From Lucifuga dentata (taxonomy: Eukaryota; Chordata; Actinopteri; Ophidiiformes; Bythitidae): a stretch of 64,000 nucleotides of DNA. The position numbers and the translations under genes were made by a program. The stretch spans positions 282,882 to 346,881 of the forward strand of contig VXCM01000825.1 of the NCBI GenBank assembly GCA_014773175.1, written 5' to 3'. A model generated the notes under the pieces. It was not told where the DNA came from. It did no database searches and saw only the letters and a list, made by a program, of their open reading frames with translations. Shown piece after piece: positions 62,331-64,000 of this stretch. Within the stretch, counting starts at the first letter, position 1, and every line of letters starts with the position of its first letter.

Positions 62331-63392
62331 ACTAGTGCAGTGCCTGTCCAGAAAGGGCTGGACTTTATGGTGTGCCTGCCATAATTTTGTTCTGCCCGTC
62401 CTCATGAGGTAGCTTTGTTGGCTGTACGGGGTNGTGCCTGCCATAATTTTGTTCTGCCCGTCCTCATGAGGTAGCTTTGTTGGCTGTACGGGGTCAGGTT
62501 GAGATCGTGCCACTGGACTGGAGCATATGCTGCCATGCTCGGAACATATCCTGCCGTGTGGACTACTTTTTACCAGCACAGCTCAATTCAAGAACCGCTC
62601 ATCCAAATAACTTCACACATGACACTGCACATTCTTGGGTCCTGAGCAATGAACCTGCTGAATATCAACTTCATACAGTGCTGGGTTCTCAAGATATTGG
62701 TGCCACAGACAGACAGACAGAGATTTCTGTCTTTATAGTTAGATAAAGAAATAATTACGTTATTGTATAAGCATTATGCATGATGCACTGGTCCTATCAT
62801 GCATGATTATTGCATGACAATGCCAATTAGTATGTAGACTGGTATGCTACATAAACTTTATGCTTTTTTCCTCATCTGTATTTATTTTTGAGTGTAGATC
62901 ATAAGGTGAGCATTAAAAAAAAGTAACTTTTGGTATATAGGAAAGATTTAATCACTTTAAATTTATTTAGATATTTTTTTTCCCTCCTCTTGCTGTTGGT
63001 TTTCTGCAACACGAATGTTTGTAATACCTCCATGGCATGTTACTAATTTAACTATAATGGCACCTCTCTGTCTGTCTGTGGCACCATTATCTCTAGAAAC
63101 CAGCACCATATGAACTTAATATTTGGGAGGTTTATTGCTCCGGACCCAAGGATGTGCAGTGTCACGTGTGAAGTTGTTTGGATGTAGGTTCTCAAATTGA
63201 GCTGTTCCAATAAAGAGTCGTCCGTGTGGCAGGATACGCTCCAGGCGCGGCAGCATATGCTCTGCTCCACGGGCACTGCAAACAAAGCTAGCTCATAATA
63301 ATGTGCAGAACTAAATTATGGCAGGCTGTGGTGCACACCATAAAGTCCAGCCCATTCCGAACAGGCACATTTTGAATGGGCATTGCACTAGT
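62331..63392. mobile_element. Non-autonomous DNA transposon with long (about 330-410 bp) inverted arms
   Basis: The left terminus actagtgcagtgcc and the right terminus (reverse complement) actagtgcaatgcc are followed by alignable arms. The shared blocks include ggctggactttatggtgtgc, gcatatgctgcc, caacttcacac.tgacactg and tggtgccacagacagacag. The left arm runs to about 62723 and the right arm from about 63059, with about 330 bp of unrelated AT-rich centre. The left arm contains an assembly duplication at N 62433. No transposase is recognisable. A TA target duplication is possible (TA inside the ctagt ends), but the superfamily is not established. Confidence 0.75.
62372..62494. repeat. Duplicated 61 bp around single N (assembly join)
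   Basis: 62372-62432 and 62434-62494 are identical and separated by the N at 62433. The right inverted arm of the transposon has no such duplication, which supports an assembly origin. Confidence 0.87.
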
Positions 63393-64000
63393 TAGACAAA
63401 ATAATAATAAAAACTTGGTTGCAAAATATCTAAGTCAAGCTCTTCAAACTGTAATAAAAAATTTACCAAGAAATCTGGATAGATGCACATATCAAACTGA
63501 GCAACTTTCAGCAACAACAACACAAAAAGAGCAGTCATCAGCAGCAGCAGACAGTGTGGGAGAGAACTAGAGGCCTTCCAATATTTCCTCTGATAACATT
63601 CTCTGCTCTGACCCTCACAGCAACAAAAATCCCTCACTAAAAAAATAAAATGCATAAATAAATCCAAAATACTAAAAAGATTGGGCAAAGAATGCAGAAG
63701 TCCACTTTGAGGTGCCAGCAGAAATTTTTTTCTCTCTGTACCTCAGCAAACATTCAGACAGTAAGTTGATCATATAAGACTATCTGGGTACTTGGTAAAA
63801 ACATGATAACAATATTAAATAAAACCAAATGTGCTATCACTACTGGTGCACTAATTCTTTTAACATCTGGAGTTTGCTGACAATTTGCAGAGATAAGATA
63901 TTCATAGAAAATAAATAACTCTGAGTCTGTCTGTTTTCATGGTCTTAACTAAGGCACCCGAACTTCCGGGATCACGACTGGATTTACAGCCTTAACAGGA
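63393..64000. other. Right end of window, no gene recognised
   Basis: AT-rich sequence after the transposon. No exon, RNA gene or recognised repeat is seen. Confidence 0.6.

Overview
This window is vertebrate nuclear DNA, almost certainly from a ray-finned (teleost) fish. It has interrupted genes with GT-AG introns, dense dinucleotide microsatellites, teleost-type non-LTR retrotransposons (a Tx1/L1-group element and L2-like elements with GAATCTT-type tails) and palindromic DNA-transposon remnants. There is no operon, CRISPR array, rRNA or recognisable tRNA gene.

Two protein-coding genes are supported, both on the minus strand. (1) RASA1 (p120 RasGAP): coding exons 1 to 4 lie at 25263-25867, 10925-11077, 1292-1427 and 214-284. 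They encode the proline-rich/acidic N-terminus, the complete first SH2 domain and the start of the SH3 domain. Exon phases join exactly, and the rest of the gene lies beyond coordinate 1. (2) COX7C (cytochrome c oxidase subunit 7C): a complete 63-residue protein from two coding exons (56197-56271 and 54291-54407), plus a spliced 3' UTR exon ending near an AATAAA signal at 53761-53766. COX7C followed by RASA1 in the same orientation matches my recollection of human 5q14.3, so this looks like a conserved syntenic block, with the spacer here only about 28 kb.

Layout: 1-25867 is RASA1. Its intron 2 holds a 5.3 kb 5'-truncated, multiply broken Tx1-group LINE (3659-8970) lying between two CT microsatellites, and a 587 bp inverted-repeat element. 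Intron 1 holds a decayed L2-like LINE (14010-16262) and another L2-like tail (24655-24815). All recognised LINEs are antisense to RASA1. 25868-26640 is the RASA1 promoter/5' region. 26640-53744 is intergenic, with microsatellites, a short retroelement insertion with a 21 bp target duplication, a nested hAT-like element, a CTCF-type motif and stretches that look like conserved non-coding elements. 53745-56271 is COX7C, with ZNF143-like promoter motifs at 56355-56404. 56490-64000 is gene-free, with two fold-back elements and a further candidate conserved element.

Assembly caution: the window has 16 single-base Ns. Six are flanked on both sides by the same 61-67 bp sequence, which looks like unmerged contig overlaps. 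One falls in RASA1 exon 1 (adding 22 false codons) and three fall in the LINE (two causing false frameshifts). I found no convincing previously undescribed biological system. The most interesting items are the LINE in a CT-repeat context, the nested or palindromic elements and the candidate regulatory elements.
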